Positions 42,280-53,832 of a DNA stretch of 64,000 nt are shown in pieces; position 1 is the stretch's first letter, and each line of letters starts with the position of its first letter. This stretch comes from Campanula takesimana (taxonomy: Eukaryota; Streptophyta; Magnoliopsida; Asterales; Campanulaceae): positions 310,001 to 374,000 of the forward strand of contig JAOWBW010000484.1 of assembly GCA_026119855.1 (NCBI GenBank), read 5' to 3'. The position numbers and the translations under genes were made by a program. Under the pieces are notes generated by a model. The model was not told the origin of the DNA. It was given only the letters and a program-made list of their open reading frames with translations, and searched no databases.

Positions 42280-42964
42280 TGTTGGAAATGAAGGGTTTTG
42301 GAGAGAGAAAGTGATGAGAGAGAAGTGTGTGTGAGAGAGAGAGTGTGTGTTTTGCTGAGTATGTATAGGTGGGCAGGGAGAGTGACGGACTCGTCGAGGG
42401 AGTGAAAAGGTAATGTCTGAATCAACCAACGAGAGGTTGTTGTCTTGATATCACGACGATGAAGAGTTTTTTGTGAAATTAATTTGTTAATTTTGCGTTA
42501 ATTCAACCATAAACCAGTTAAGTTTTCTTGAATATTTATCATGTAATAGCACATGACCAACTCTTGTTAAAAATTTGACAATTTCGTGAGACGGATGAGG
42601 ACATTGCAAATAAAAGAAACTTCAGTGACCACATTTGAAAAGAAAGTATACAAGGTCGTTAAGTTTTTAACACCAGTTAAAAAACTCGGTTAAATTGTTA
42701 ATTTATTAAAGTACGCAAGTTACATTGGGTGTTTTGACAATACAAGTGGGAATTTGCAAAAATCTAATAGTACGCGTGTCTGTTTGGCAAAAAACTCCCT
42801 AAACATGTCTTAAAGTATGCATAAACTTAGTAGCAAGAGCTGTACAAGTCCACAAGTAAACCAAGCATAGAAACATTTCCAAGAGTATGTATACTTGGCT
42901 ATTAATCATAAAAGTCTAGAACCAAAATATTTTTGCTTCTCACATAGCTAGCATATCATCGCCG

Positions 42965-43409
42965 TCACCTGCATCATCTAAAGGAGATCCATTTGTTGGA
43001 ATATTGGAGGCACAGTCAGAAATAGGTGTGGAGTCATTTGGAAAAGGGGGAATACAAAAGGAGCCATCCCACATCTCTCAGTCAATTCTGCCAAGAGAGG
43101 ACCCAAAGTTGTAAACATGTTTGCATAATAAGTTGTTTGGTCCTCCATTTTTTTTTTCATCTTCAGCATCTCGTCTCACGCAGATTGTGAGTCAGCATAT
43201 GCAGCGTAATCAACGGAAGAAGTGTTACTCGATCATTTTTTCCACTTCTCCCTTGGCCGACCAAACAACCTACCTTTTTGAATGCCACCAACTGTTGCTG
43301 CCCATGTTTTACAACCAGTATCTAAAACGGCTTCACATCCGAGGTGAAGAATTGCAGGAGTAGTTGAGTCCAAACCATTTGCTTGGCGTAATTCTTTTGC
43401 ATAGACCTC
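42965..43409 (-). pseudogene. CACTA ORF1 (Ptta/TNP1-like), C-terminal exon
   Basis: After an acceptor-like cattcatag, the minus-strand frame reads EVYAKELRQANGL, then TWAATVGGIQKGRLFGRP. It resumes past a TGA as a Lys/Glu helix (MLKMKKKMEDQTTYYANM). The layout (GGxxKGRxxGxG-like motif followed by a coiled coil) matches the end of Ptta/En-Spm proteins. The frame has a stop near 43237 and is decayed. Confidence 0.6.
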
Positions 43410-43982
43410 CTATGAATATTAACAAAGAAATTATACATATCAAATCTCATATAATAAATCAAAATCATGTAACTTTTCTTAAAATCACATTTGCAGCAAC
43501 AAGTAAGCTCAAAATCTTAATAGGAAGACACTAAAAGAAAATTGAATTATTGCTCTTTCAATTTGTCGGGGTGGATTAACCTAATTTGCAAGTGAGTTTG
43601 GGATCGACAAAAAAAAAATAGAAAATTTTATGAAACTCTTAAAATTACAATGAGTACTGGTTCTGTTTGTTCCCTCCCCAAACAGGTCTGTTTGTTCCCT
43701 CCCCAAACAACCAACACTTTCACAATTTCTTGTTGTATTTTCAATTTGAAAAATAGAAACATAGGGAGTTAAACAGATCTGTGACTAACTGATTTCGGGA
43801 GTAAATAAATCGAATAAAAAAACTTACAGAAACACTCAAATTTCACATTGAATATTCTTTTAGTCAACCTCTGTTCAGTTAAAGGGTATGGTCTCTTGTT
43901 AGTTACCTTCTTTCATGCTTTACTATTTAAGCTCTCTCAAAAAAAGCTGCAAGGCACTAATCAGGGTAAAGATTACTGTATA

Positions 43983-44185
43983 CTCCCTCCGTCCCATTTT
44001 AAACTTCAAAAAATCATTGTGTATAAAAATTAAGAAAAATGGTAAAAAAAAAAAAGTGATGTGTTATGAGTGTAGGGAATGGTTAGTGGATAATTGTTGT
44101 GAGTATGACATGTGGGGTCCACAAATAAAGAAGTATAAAAAGCTTTCCTTTTTAGGTTTTGAAGTTTAAAATGAGACGGATGGAG
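43983..44185. mobile_element. Stowaway MITE (Tc1/mariner-like)
   Basis: The terminal inverted repeats are ctccctccgtcccattttaa and, at the right end in reverse, ttaaaatgagacggatggag. TA duplications lie at 43981-43982 and 44186-44187. The length of 203 bp and TIR sequence are typical. The ORFs across it are not genes. Confidence 0.92.
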
Positions 44186-44668
44186 TATGTATTTGTTTAA
44201 GTGTGTATATCAGTATACGTAAATGTATAGCCTAGAGCAGACTCTGAATTCCCAACTGCAAGAAGGACCTGCCACCAAACTAAGATCTCTTACGGTGGTA
44301 AACTGTGAATTCAATTAACCTTAAGATCTCTTAAGGTTAATTTAGTTAGCAAGTTTAACTCATGTATGGAAGAATGTGTGTGTGTGTGTAATGGGATGGA
44401 AAATATCAATAATTCGCTTTGTGTATCATTACTCTTATACAATTCAATTAAAAACAGAAAAAAAAATATATAAATAAAGTTTGAATTGGACCTCAAGTTG
44501 TTCAGCCTCTTTAGTAACCCATATCATCTCATCATTGTCATTGCTTTTCCTCTTTCTGATGTGAGTTTCAGTAAACTTTTCGATTTGAGTCGGAGGACAA
44601 CCCAAGCTATCATACTGTATGTTGATAAAAACAATAACGAAATTCCCAAAGTGCCACTACAAAATATA

Positions 44669-44720
44669 CTCCATCCGTCCCACCTCAAAACTAATAAAAA
44701 AAATATAAAATAATATTTAC
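44669..44720. mobile_element. Truncated Stowaway MITE end
   Basis: ctccatccgtcccacctc after a TA matches a Stowaway terminus, but no partner terminus is found nearby, so only one end remains. Confidence 0.5.
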
Positions 44721-44769
44721 TTACCAACTGCAAGTCAACTTGCTCATAAGGTATCCTGCCTGATATATG

Positions 44770-45254
44770 CGGTTTTTTTTTTTTTTTTTGATGATCGGTT
44801 TAGTTTGTGCTTCAAACTTGATGCTAAAAAGGCAGGACTCATCCAGTAGTCACATAATCCATGCCATACTCTATCGATTGTCCATTTAGGTGTGTGGTCC
44901 CTCGCAGCCTGTATAGATCCATGGGCCTTAATTGCGTTTCTCTTCTGCCCATGAAGGTATTTTGGATAGTTTTGAGTAGCTATATACTCCCAAACTCTTC
45001 TCCCTCTAGTTTCTTCACTAGGTGAAACAAACCTAAAGTATCTCTCAAAGAAACAAATATCTTCAAGCCATGTTATTTTTATTCTATAAAAAAAAAGGAA
45101 GTTATGAATGAAATGAAATGTTACCAGATATTCTGCCCACACAGGATCTAATAAGTCATCCTCTACCTTCCATTGCCACCAATCTGTTCTGACTTCATTA
45201 CAGCTTCTTCTAAAGATAGGGCCAATCTTTGAAGTTGCCTTAGCCGGTTGTAAT
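44770..45254 (-). pseudogene. CACTA ORF1 (Ptta/TNP1-like), central exons
   Basis: Two minus-strand exons are supported: about 45254-45126 (after ttttag; encodes RTDWWQWKVEDDLLDPVWAE, then donor ctg/gtaaca) and 45083-~44790 (after tttatag; encodes ITWLEDICFFERYF, WTIDRVWHGLCDYWMSPAF and a Lys/Arg tail). The W-x-x-x-x-x-YW-x-SP-x-F pattern followed by K-x-N-R is the core of the Ptta/En-Spm family (PF03004-like). The protein likely binds the subterminal repeats. A T-run at 44771-44789 obscures the exon end. Confidence 0.65.
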
Positions 45255-45360
45255 CTAAAAGAACAGAGCTTTAAACATGATATAATGTACTAAAAATATC
45301 ATTTGAGTTGACTAAAAAAATCAAAGTGTGCATACTGAGTTGGGACAGAGGTAGTTATTT

Positions 45361-45465
45361 ATATATATATGTATATACATATACATATATATGTATATAT
45401 ATACATATATATATATACACATATACATATATATATGTATAGATATACATATATATATGTATAGT
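45361..45465. repeat. TA/CATA microsatellite left of the foldback element
   Basis: Alternating tatatatgtatatacata sequence ends directly at the left inverted repeat of the foldback element. A matching tract lies on the right (47826-47905). Confidence 0.8.
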
Positions 45466-45469
45466 CATG

Positions 45470-47825
45470 CTCTTATGAGAACTCAATTACATGAGAACCA
45501 TGAGTACCAATGATAGCCATTGGATTAGACACAAATCAAGGGTTTAGATTACTTTTTTAGTTTAAAACATCGGTGGCATTCTTGTAATTAGGTTGACAAA
45601 AAAAGGGAAGGGCAAAATACCATGTGTGTTCCAGAATTTGCCACGTCATCACCCAAAATTTCCCTAAATTTACATAATTAAATATCTCATTAATTATAAA
45701 TCGAAAAAATAATCCGAGAACACTGATTTTTTTGTCTCGACGAGACGAATCAAACTACATCCCTGGAGATAGGGTTTTGAAAAAATAATATTGAACAACG
45801 TCAAATTTTTAAAATAAGCTTAGATACAATAGGTGTTTGCCTATTGTATCTAACTGAATTGTTATGAACATTGTATTGGATACAAATGACTATTTAGCTA
45901 TTGTATCTAACAACAATGTGTCAACATTGATGTTGGATATAATAGGTGTTTGTCTATTGTATCTAACTGAATTGTTATGAACATTGCTATTGGATACAAA
46001 TAGCTATTGTATCTAACAGCAATGTGTCAATATTGCTGTTGGATACAATAGGCATTTGCCTATTGTATCTAACTGAGTTGTTATGAACAATGTATTGGAT
46101 ACGATAGCTATTTAGCTATTGTATCTATATAGCAATGTGTCAACATTGATGTTAGATACAATATGTGTTTGCTATTGTATCTAACTGTATTGATATGAAT
46201 ATCGCATTGCATACAACTGGGGAGTAGCTAGTGTATCCAATAACAATGTGTGTGAAAATTGCTGTTAGATACAAATAGTTATTTAGCTATTGTATCTAAC
46301 AGCAATGTGTCAATATTGTTGTTGGTTACAATAGGTGTTTGCCTATTGTATCTAACGGAATTGTTATGAACATTGTATTGGATACAAATGGCTATTTAGC
46401 TATTGTATCTAACAGCAATATGTCAACATTGCTGTTGGATACAATAGGTGTTTGCCTATCGTATCTAACGGAATTGTTATGAACAGTATATTGGATACAA
46501 ATGGCTATTTAGCTATTGTATCTAACAGCAATGTGTCAATATTACTGTTGGATACATTAGGTGTTTGCCCATTGTATCTAACTGAATTGTTATAAACATT
46601 GTATTGGATACAAATAGCTATTTAGCTATTGTATCTAACAGCAATGTGTCAACATTGCTGTTTATTGTATCTAACTGAATTGTTATGAACATTGCTGTTG
46701 GATTCAAATAGCTATTTAGCTATTGTATCTAACAGCAATGTGTCAACATTGCTGTTGGATACAATATGTGTTTGCCTATTTTATCTAACTGAATTGTTAT
46801 GAACATTGATGTTGGATACAAATAGCTATTTAGCTATTGTATCTAACAGCAATGTGTCAACATTGCTGTTGGATACAATATGTGTTTGCCTATTTTATCT
46901 AACTGAATTGTTATGAACATTGATGTTGGATACAAATAGCTATTTAGCTATTGTATCTAACAGCAATGTGTCAACATTGCTGTTGGATACAATAGGTGTT
47001 TGCCTATTGTATCTAACTGAATTGTTATGAACATTGTATTTGATACAAATAGCCATTTAGCTATTGTATCTAACAGAAATGTGTCAACATTGTATTGGAT
47101 AGAATAGGTGTTTGCCTATTGTATCCAACAACAATGTTGATACATTGCTGTTAGATACAATAGCTAAATAGCTATTGTATCCAATATAATGTTCATAACA
47201 ATTCAGTTAGATACAATAGGCAAACACCTATTGTATCCAACAGCAATGTTAACACATTGCTGTCAGATACAATAGCTAAATAGCTATTTGTATCCAACAA
47301 CAATGTTCATAACAATTCAGTTAGATACAATAGGCAAACACCTATTGTATCCAACAGCAATGTTGACACATTGTTGTTAGATACAATAGCTAAATAGCAA
47401 TTTGTATCCAATACAATGTTCATAACAATGCAGTTAGATACAATAGGCAAACACATATTGTATCTAAGCGTATTTTAAAAATTAGACGTTGTTCAATATT
47501 ATTTTTTCAAAACCCTATCTTCAGGGATGTAGTTTGATTCGTCTCGTCGAGACAAAAAAAATCAGTGTTCTCGGATTATTTTTTCGATTTGTAGTTAATG
47601 AGATATTTAATTTTGAAAATTTAGGGAAATTTTGGGTGATGACGTGGCAAATTCTAGAACACACATGGTATTTTGCCCTTCCCTTTGTCTGTCAACCTAA
47701 TTACAAGAATGCCACCGAATTTTTAAACTAAAAAGGTAATCTAAACTCTTGATTTGTGTCTAATCCAATGGCTATCCATGATTCTCATGGTTCTCATGAT
47801 ATTTAGGTTCTCATTTGAGCACCTA
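45470..47825. mobile_element. Foldback-type element with hairpin tandem arrays
   Basis: Outer inverted repeats of about 360 bp (45470-~45820 and ~47470-47825) share tgagaaccatgag, gatagccattggattagac, gccacgtca and gacgagacgaatcaaac in opposite orientation. Between them lies a tandem array in direct orientation (45821-47112), then the same repeat reversed (47113-47469). No ORF is present. Both ends abut TA-rich microsatellites, the setting described for Micron elements of rice. It lies in a CACTA ORF1 intron. No short TSD beyond the TA tracts is clear. Confidence 0.75.
45821..47469. repeat. About 113-bp tandem repeats made of two nested hairpins
   Basis: Each unit contains gatacaataggtgtttgcctattgtatc and gatacaaatagctatttagctattgtatc, both self-complementary, separated by actgaattgttatgaac and agcaatgtgtcaac. 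About eleven units read in one direction up to roughly 47112; about three read in the other direction after it. Spacing and sequence vary, with some partial units (for example near 46661). Confidence 0.8.
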
Positions 47826-47862
47826 CCTATACATACATATATATATACATACATATATATAT

Positions 47863-47905
<43 letters not shown>
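47826..47905. repeat. TA microsatellite right of the foldback element
   Basis: Runs of tacatacatatatatat and pure (TA)n continue directly from the right inverted repeat. Confidence 0.8.
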
Positions 47906-47907
<2 letters not shown>

Positions 47908-47967
47908 ATGATCTGTAACTAAAATGAGTTCTAAACATAATCTAATTTTTCATTCAATAGGACTTAC

Positions 47968-48023
47968 GTGCGCTTGAGAACAGTAACTAAAACCTTTTCT
48001 TGACCAGCTTTAGGTGCCTTTAC
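47968..48023 (-). pseudogene. CACTA ORF1, second half of the proline-rich exon
   Basis: The minus-strand reading GVKAPKAGQEKVLVTVLKRT ends at a donor gtaagt (47962-47967). With the insertions at 48024 and 50076 and one TSD copy each removed, it joins 55830-56078 in frame. Confidence 0.6.
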
Positions 48024-50062
48024 TGTCACGACCCGAAAACCCGTCTCTATTTTCTTAGTAGTAAATATTTATTTATTTATTTATTTGCTTATAATTTTAT
48101 TTATCTAAATATTTATGTGTGCATTTATACCTCATAATATTTTTGTGCTAGTGTAGAATTTGGGTCTTAGTTGATAGTGGGGGAATGGATTTAGTTGTTC
48201 TTAGTTGGGTCTAGAGGGGGCCTAGGTGTAACTTTTTAAATAATCATCCTCCTACTCCCTCCCTACTTCCCCCTCTCCCTCACCTTCTCCCTCACTCTCC
48301 AGTACACACACACTCAATCTCTCTCTCCTCTATTGTTAGAAAGGTAAGTTTCTCCCTCTCATTCTTCCTTCATTTTAGTCATCTTCCTCTCATCTTTTCT
48401 TAGTGCTCATTTTATGAAATGTGTTTAGATCGTCGATAGGATCGTGTAGAGCAAAAAATATTTGAATTCCGTCTCATTCCGTAAAATTCAAGTAAGTTGC
48501 TTTTCCCCCATTTATGCTAAAAATGTTCATACTAAGCTTAGTTGATGCTTTGATTGCTATATATTGCTTCTTGGTTGGATTGTGAGTTGATGGACATTTT
48601 ATCCATTTTGTGATAATATTATATTTGGATCATTATTTGATTTGGGTTATTTGGATGTTGTTATATAGGTCTTTTAGGAGTTCATGAGTTGTTTTAGTAC
48701 CTTGGTTTACTTGTTAGAAGTTGGGGGTAAGAGTAGTTTGTGTAATGGTAAGGATTTGTGGGAGATGTGTAAGAACCCAGCTGAAATTCTACCCAGTTCG
48801 CCGACCGAGCGCCCACCCGGGTTGAGCCAGGCGCCCGCCCACCTGGCCGATTTCCTTCGACCAACCTTCTGCCTAAATGAGCGCCTGCCTGACCCATAGC
48901 GAGCGCCCGCCCGCCCCCTATTTCTGGAAATCTTCTTTTTGATTGTTTAAGACTAGGTTGCATCCTTAGTCTAAGCTTTACTATTCTAATTAACTTAAGT
49001 TAACATCGTGGAATACCTTATTGTTCGGAATTGGTTCCTTTGTGAACAAATGTGATGTGGAATTTGATCAATTATTGTTGGGAATGTTGGAACACTTTGT
49101 ATGATGTGTTGTTGATTTAATTCATCTTTATGGTGGTTATTTGATATGGTTCCCTACTTTGGAATCATTAGTTGTTTATTTAAGCTAGTATTTATTACTT
49201 AGCATTTATTTGAAAGTCCAGCTGGTTATTTGTGTTCGAGTCAGGCAATGGATAATGCTATAATGGCACAAGCCAAGTCCAGTATAGCATCGCCCATTGG
49301 TCCTTCTTTCCTCATCCAGATTGGCCTTGGTTGGGATGAGCTAGCTCCTTTTGTGAGTATTCTAGCTAGTCATTTTGGGTATGACTTTGTGTCATTTCCC
49401 TTGTCCTTTGTGACATGTTACTTTGTTATGGTTCCGGTACCGGGGTTTTCTCTTCAGCTTTTATGCTACTATGAAGATGTTGATTGGTTGATTGTTGAAG
49501 CTGCGCAGCGATCCTTTATTTGGTTCTATCAGTTGGGAAACCTTGGCTAATATCCTTTGTTATTTGTTTATTTCCGCTGATATCTGTTAACTGCTAATTG
49601 CTATGTACTATATGTGATTTATTATTGCTTATTGCATCATAGCATGTCATGTAGTTGCATTAGTAACTTATTGAGATTTATCTCACCCCCTTTCTTTTAT
49701 CTTTGTTTTTCCTTAACCCCCCCAGGAGGAAAGGATTAGTACTCGCTGATCACGAGAAGGACGTCGAGTGTGGAAGTAGCTTTTGGGAAGGTTGTTTCGG
49801 TTTGCATTATTTAAATGTATAACCCTTGGGATAGTGTTACCAAACATTGACGTCATTAAGAATTGTGTGTTTTGTATTTTTGGGTATAACCTTGTGGAGC
49901 TTATGCTAGTTGTATTTTGTTGTTGTCAAGCTTGGATTTATAAAACTTATACTATCATCATTTGGTATAAAATGGAATTTTTATCTTCAGTATTTTGGAA
50001 ATTGTGTGTTAAGTCGACGTCCAGTTCGCGTGCTCTTGGCCCGCGGGGTCGAGGTCGCGACA
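48024..50062 (+). mobile_element. Solo LTR C, gypsy family related to element A
   Basis: It begins tgtcacgacccg and ends gaggtcgcgaca, flanked by a perfect TSD tttac (48019-48023, 50063-50067). It shares the stem/C-run cassette (49672-49730), gctgcgcagc and ccggtaccgg with LTRs A and B. It has a CpG block at 48796-48920 but lacks the cross-family motif. No interior remains, so recombination between LTRs has removed it. Confidence 0.9.
48796..48920 (+). repeat. CpG-rich paired-phrase block in LTR C
   Basis: gagcgcccacccgg with aggcgcccgcccacc, then gagcgcctgcctg with gagcgcccgcccgcc, make two pairs with a spacer containing aaccttctgcc, the same spacer phrase as in LTR A. Confidence 0.7.
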
Positions 50063-50075
50063 TTTACACCCTTGG

Positions 50076-50820
50076 TGGTACGGGGGAGTTGGATAAAAAG
50101 GTGGATAAAGCCATTGAGATATTTCAAGGTGGTGGAAATACGCTTTTATTACCTTTTGTAAATTCAGTTTTGTTGCATTAAGCTGGTCAGCTCGTATTGC
50201 TGAATTCAACGGGCCATAACTCCTTCTGTACTTAATATATTTGCTAGTTTCAATATGGAGCAGAAAGATCAGGTTCTTATCTTTCCAACAAGTGCTTAAA
50301 GTCATCCTAGTTCGAAGTATTCAAGGAGATATGGAATTTTGAAGTGTGTACTATCCAGGAAATTTAAACAGTCGCTGGTGCATTTAATTGGGCTGTTTTG
50401 AGTTCATTTCACTTGTTTGGTTCAGATTAGGGCTAGATTTAATAATGGGGCTTGTATTATAAGTTCCCACGTTGTTTTAAAGTGTCATAAATAAGGAAAG
50501 CATCTGATCGCTTTCTAGGAGTCTAGATGAAGTGTTTTAAGTCATTTTGAGTCTTTGGTTCAGCGTATATAATGGGTGAACTTGCAAGAGCTTAATATAT
50601 TGTATTTTGAGTTCAGAAATACAGAGAAACATTTGTTCTCTTGTTCCAGTTTGTCTTTAATCCCATATGGGATGGTGACTACCAAAAAGATGTTTATGCC
50701 ATTCTTGGTGACTTTATCTTTATAGAATTGGTTGGTGACCTTATCTACTTCTTGTTCTTTTTCATAAAAAACACTCCATAAAAATAATTCTTTATCCGCT
50801 GCAATTTAACATATACATCA
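50076..50820 (+). repeat. 5' LTR of element D
   Basis: It starts tggtacggggg (tgatatggggg in the 3' copy) and ends acatatacatca. TATA box tatataat lies at 50566-50573. gggccataactccttctgtac (50211-50231) resembles the start of the cross-family motif. Confidence 0.88.
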
Positions 50821-50868
50821 AGTGGTATCAAGAGCTTATTTTCACAAGTGCTAGCCTTGTGAACGATC

Positions 50869-51643
50869 ATGGCTGGAGCAGACCCACCAAATGAGATTCC
50901 GAGAAATATGACTTTTGAGCAAGCCCACAATCTGAGGTGTGATAGAAAGATTCAATGTTTGCAGGAGGAATTACAACGTGTTTTAAACATGTTGGAGCAC
51001 CAACCTTTAAATCAGAATCACAACCTTGAAGGATATGGTTCAACTTCTGAAGATGAAGCTGAAGCTCATCCAAGGAGGCAAGGTAGACGCAACAACAATG
51101 ATGATCGAGGTCTTAAGCTTGATATTCCAAAATTTGAAGGAGGAACAGATCCGGAGAAGTACTTGGAATGGGTTCAAAGTGCTGAGCGTATCTTCGAGTA
51201 TAAGGAGTATGATGATCGCAAGAAATTCAAGATTGCTACTTTGAAGCTACTAAGTATGCATCATTGTGGTATGAAATTTGAAGAACCAACGAAGGCGTGA
51301 AGGTAAGTCCAGAATTTCATCTTGGGAAAAGTTTAAGAAGTATCTTAATAGGAGATTTCTACCTAGCTCCTATATGCAAGATAATTTTTCTAAATTAAAC
51401 AAGTTAACGCAAGGAGATTTGTCGGTACAAGAATACATCTTGGAATTTGATAGATTGTGTATCTTGTGTGATGTGCAAGAACCAGCTGAACAAATCATGT
51501 CTCGCTTTATTTGTGGTCTTAATGTTGATGTAGCAAGCATGGTAGAATTACAACCTTCTTTTACTTTTGATGAGCTGTGCAAAGTGGCTATTAAATGTGA
51601 GAAGCAATTGAAGGCTAAGAAGGCAGCCTACAAACCCACATAA
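50869..51643 (+). pseudogene. gag: GAG of element D
   Basis: The ATG at 50869 is about 45 nt after the PBS. The protein has an Asp/Asn/Arg-rich hinge, then LDIPKFEGGTDPEKYLEWVQSAE, a typical retrotrans_gag entry. A frameshift near 51290 leads to WEKFKKYLNRRFLPSSY and VQEYILEFDRLCILC in the next frame. The zinc knuckle near 51780 (CFKCMGYGH) lacks its last Cys. Confidence 0.82.
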
Positions 51644-51779
51644 TCAAAAGGGTATTCTCCATTGAGGGGTGGTTCTAGTGGATCATTTGGGACCACAAAA
51701 TCTGCTACCAAGGAAAAACAACCAGCTCCTAGTTCAAAGGCAGATGGTAAGAAGCCGGCAAAGAATATAGATTATGTAA

Positions 51780-52290
51780 AGTGTTTCAAATGTATGGGAT
51801 ATGGCCATTACCGATTTTCCGAATAGCCAAGTCTTGACGATGCATGAGATTAAGGATATTGAGGCATCATTAGAGGCAGAAGTTGTGCAAGATAGTAAGG
51901 GAGAACATGAGTCAGTTAACACCAAAAATGTAGTGGGGGAGACATTGGTGATGCGGAGAGCTTTACACTCTAAACCAGTTCCTCTAGAAGAAGAGCAAAG
52001 AGAGCAGATTTTCCATGCTAGATGCCTTGTCCAAGGGAAGGTTTGCAATCTAATTATTAATGGTGGGAGTTGTACAAATGTTGCATCTACTACACTTGTT
52101 TAAAATTTGCAGCTGCCCTTAAAGGCTCATCCACAACCTTACAAATTGCATTGGCTTAGCAATGGAAGCAAAGTTAAGGTAACTCAATAAGCTTTAGTTT
52201 CATATTCCATGGGCAATTATAAGGATGATGTTCTATGTGATGTGGTTCCAATGGATGTTTGTCATATTTTGTTGGGACGTCCTTAGCAAT
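51780..52290 (+). pseudogene. pol: Protease region of element D
   Basis: The frame 51801-52103 contains FHARCLVQGKVCNLIINGGSCTNVAS, where the catalytic aspartate is Asn (INGGS for IDGGS). A stop follows at 52101-52103. Further on, CHILLGRP lies before another stop near 52285. Confidence 0.75.
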
Positions 52291-52304
52291 TTGATCATGA
52301 TGTA

Positions 52305-53693
52305 GTGCATTATGGGAGGAAGAATGAGCATGTTGTTGAGAAGGATAGGAAGAAGTATACCTTATTACCTTTGCCCCCCTCAAAAATTTCTCCAATTAAA
52401 CCCCAAACACAAAAACAAAATCTGTTTGCTAGTGAGAGAGAGGTTGAAAGGGAGTTAGAGGGTGGGAGAGTGGTGTATCTTCTGTTTGTAAAAAAATATG
52501 AGAGTAAAGAAGGGGAGAGTACAATTGACCCCTTATTAAAATACTTTCTTGAGAAGTATCGTGATGTTTTCCCATATGAATTACCTACGGGATTACCACC
52601 TTTAAGAGGGATTGAACACCAAATTGATTTGATTCCCGGAGCCCCGTTACCAAACAAACCAACCTATAGATGTAACCCAGAGGAGACTAAGGAGCTTCAG
52701 AGGCAGATTGGTTAGTTGATGGAGAAAGGATATTTGAGGGAAAGTATCAGACCTTGTACGGTGCCCGTTCTATTGGTACCAAAACAAGATGGTACTTGGC
52801 GTATGTGTATTGATAGTAGAGAGGTGAACAATATAACTATCAAATACCGTTTTCCTATGCCGAGGTTAGATGATATGCTGGATGAAGTCCATGGATCGGT
52901 AATCTTCTCTAAGATTGATTTGAGAAGTGGGTATCCTCAAATTCGCATGCGCGAATGAGATGAGTGGAAAACCGCTTTCAAAACCAAGCATGGGTTATAT
53001 GAGTGGACTGTTATGCCTTTTGGGCTAACAAATTCCCCAAGCACTTTTATGAGATTTATGAATGAAGTGTTAAGGCCATTCTTGGGTAAGTTTATTGTTG
53101 TTTAGTTGGATGACATCCTTGTTTATAGCGAAACTTTGGAGTTACATTTGTAGCACCTTGAGCAATTATTTCATGTGTTGAGGACAAATAAGCTCTATGG
53201 CAAGATGGAGAAGTGTTCATTTATGCAGCCTAGTGTGACTTTCTTGGGCTATGTTGTTTTTAAAGATGGAATTTCTGTTGATAAATCAAAGATAGAAGCA
53301 ATTAGTTTGTGGCCTACTCCAACAACAGTTACAGAGGTACGATCATTCCATGGTTTAGCTTCTTTCTACCACATGTTTATTCAGAATTTTAGTACTCTAA
53401 CCAGCCCTATGACGGAGTGCTTGAAGAAGGGGAAATTCGAATGGACACTTGCTGCCCAAAAATCATTTGAATTGATCAAGAAAAAGCTTTGTGAAACCCC
53501 GGTTTTAGCATTACCAAATTTCTCGCAACCATTTGAGGTGGAATGTGATGCAAGTGGAGTGGGAATTGGTGCAGTTCTTATTCAAGGGAAGTGTCCTATC
53601 TCGTATTATAGTGAAAAGCTTTCTGGTCCTAGGCTTAATTATTCCACATATGACAAAGAGTTCTATGCTGTCGTACGTGCATTAGATCATTGA
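52305..53693 (+). pseudogene. pol: Reverse transcriptase and RNase H of element D
   Basis: Motifs in order: YRDVFPYELPTGLPPLRGIEH, VPKQDGTWRMCIDSREVN, SKIDLRSGYPQIR, MPFGLTNSPSTFM, and the active-site region IVV-stop-LDDILVYS, where the usual aromatic residue before xDD has become a stop (53103-53105). RNase H follows (ECDASGVGIGAVLIQ, YDKEFYAVVRALDH). In-frame stops also lie at about 52713, 52957, 53151 and 53691, so the enzyme cannot be made. Confidence 0.85.
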
Positions 53694-53832
53694 ATCCGTA
53701 ACATGCTAAGTGGGTTGAATTCCTACAATCTTTTAACTTCTCTTCGAGATACAAAGATGGTAAGAGAAATGTGGTGGCTGATACACTTTCAAGGAGATAT
53801 TCTATGCTCGCTGTTTTGGGAGCAAAACTTAG

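Larger units (their letters stand above)
41331..42796. mobile_element. Pack-MULE (Mutator-like) carrying a host gene fragment
   Basis: Terminal inverted repeats of about 190 bp or more (41331-~41525 and ~42605-42796, outer end agttttttgccaaac) are flanked by a 10-bp direct repeat ctaaacatgt (41321-41330, 42799-42808, two extra C on the right). TSDs of 9-10 bp and long TIRs indicate Mutator-like elements. No transposase is encoded. The interior holds a CACCAC-rich tract and a captured exon. Confidence 0.85.

Noticed and set aside
41985..42429. Functional 6PGDH gene
   Set aside because: Only the N-terminal ~95 codons are present, with a frameshift and a stop, between Mutator-like inverted repeats.
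43915..44169. 84-codon ORF
   Set aside because: It spans the Stowaway MITE; a chance frame.
45821..47469. CRISPR-like array
   Set aside because: The repeats are long (~113 bp), diverged, self-complementary, without unique spacers, and in a plant context inside a foldback element.
47741..47938. Tyr/Ile/Met-rich 65-codon ORF
   Set aside because: It is translated TA microsatellite.
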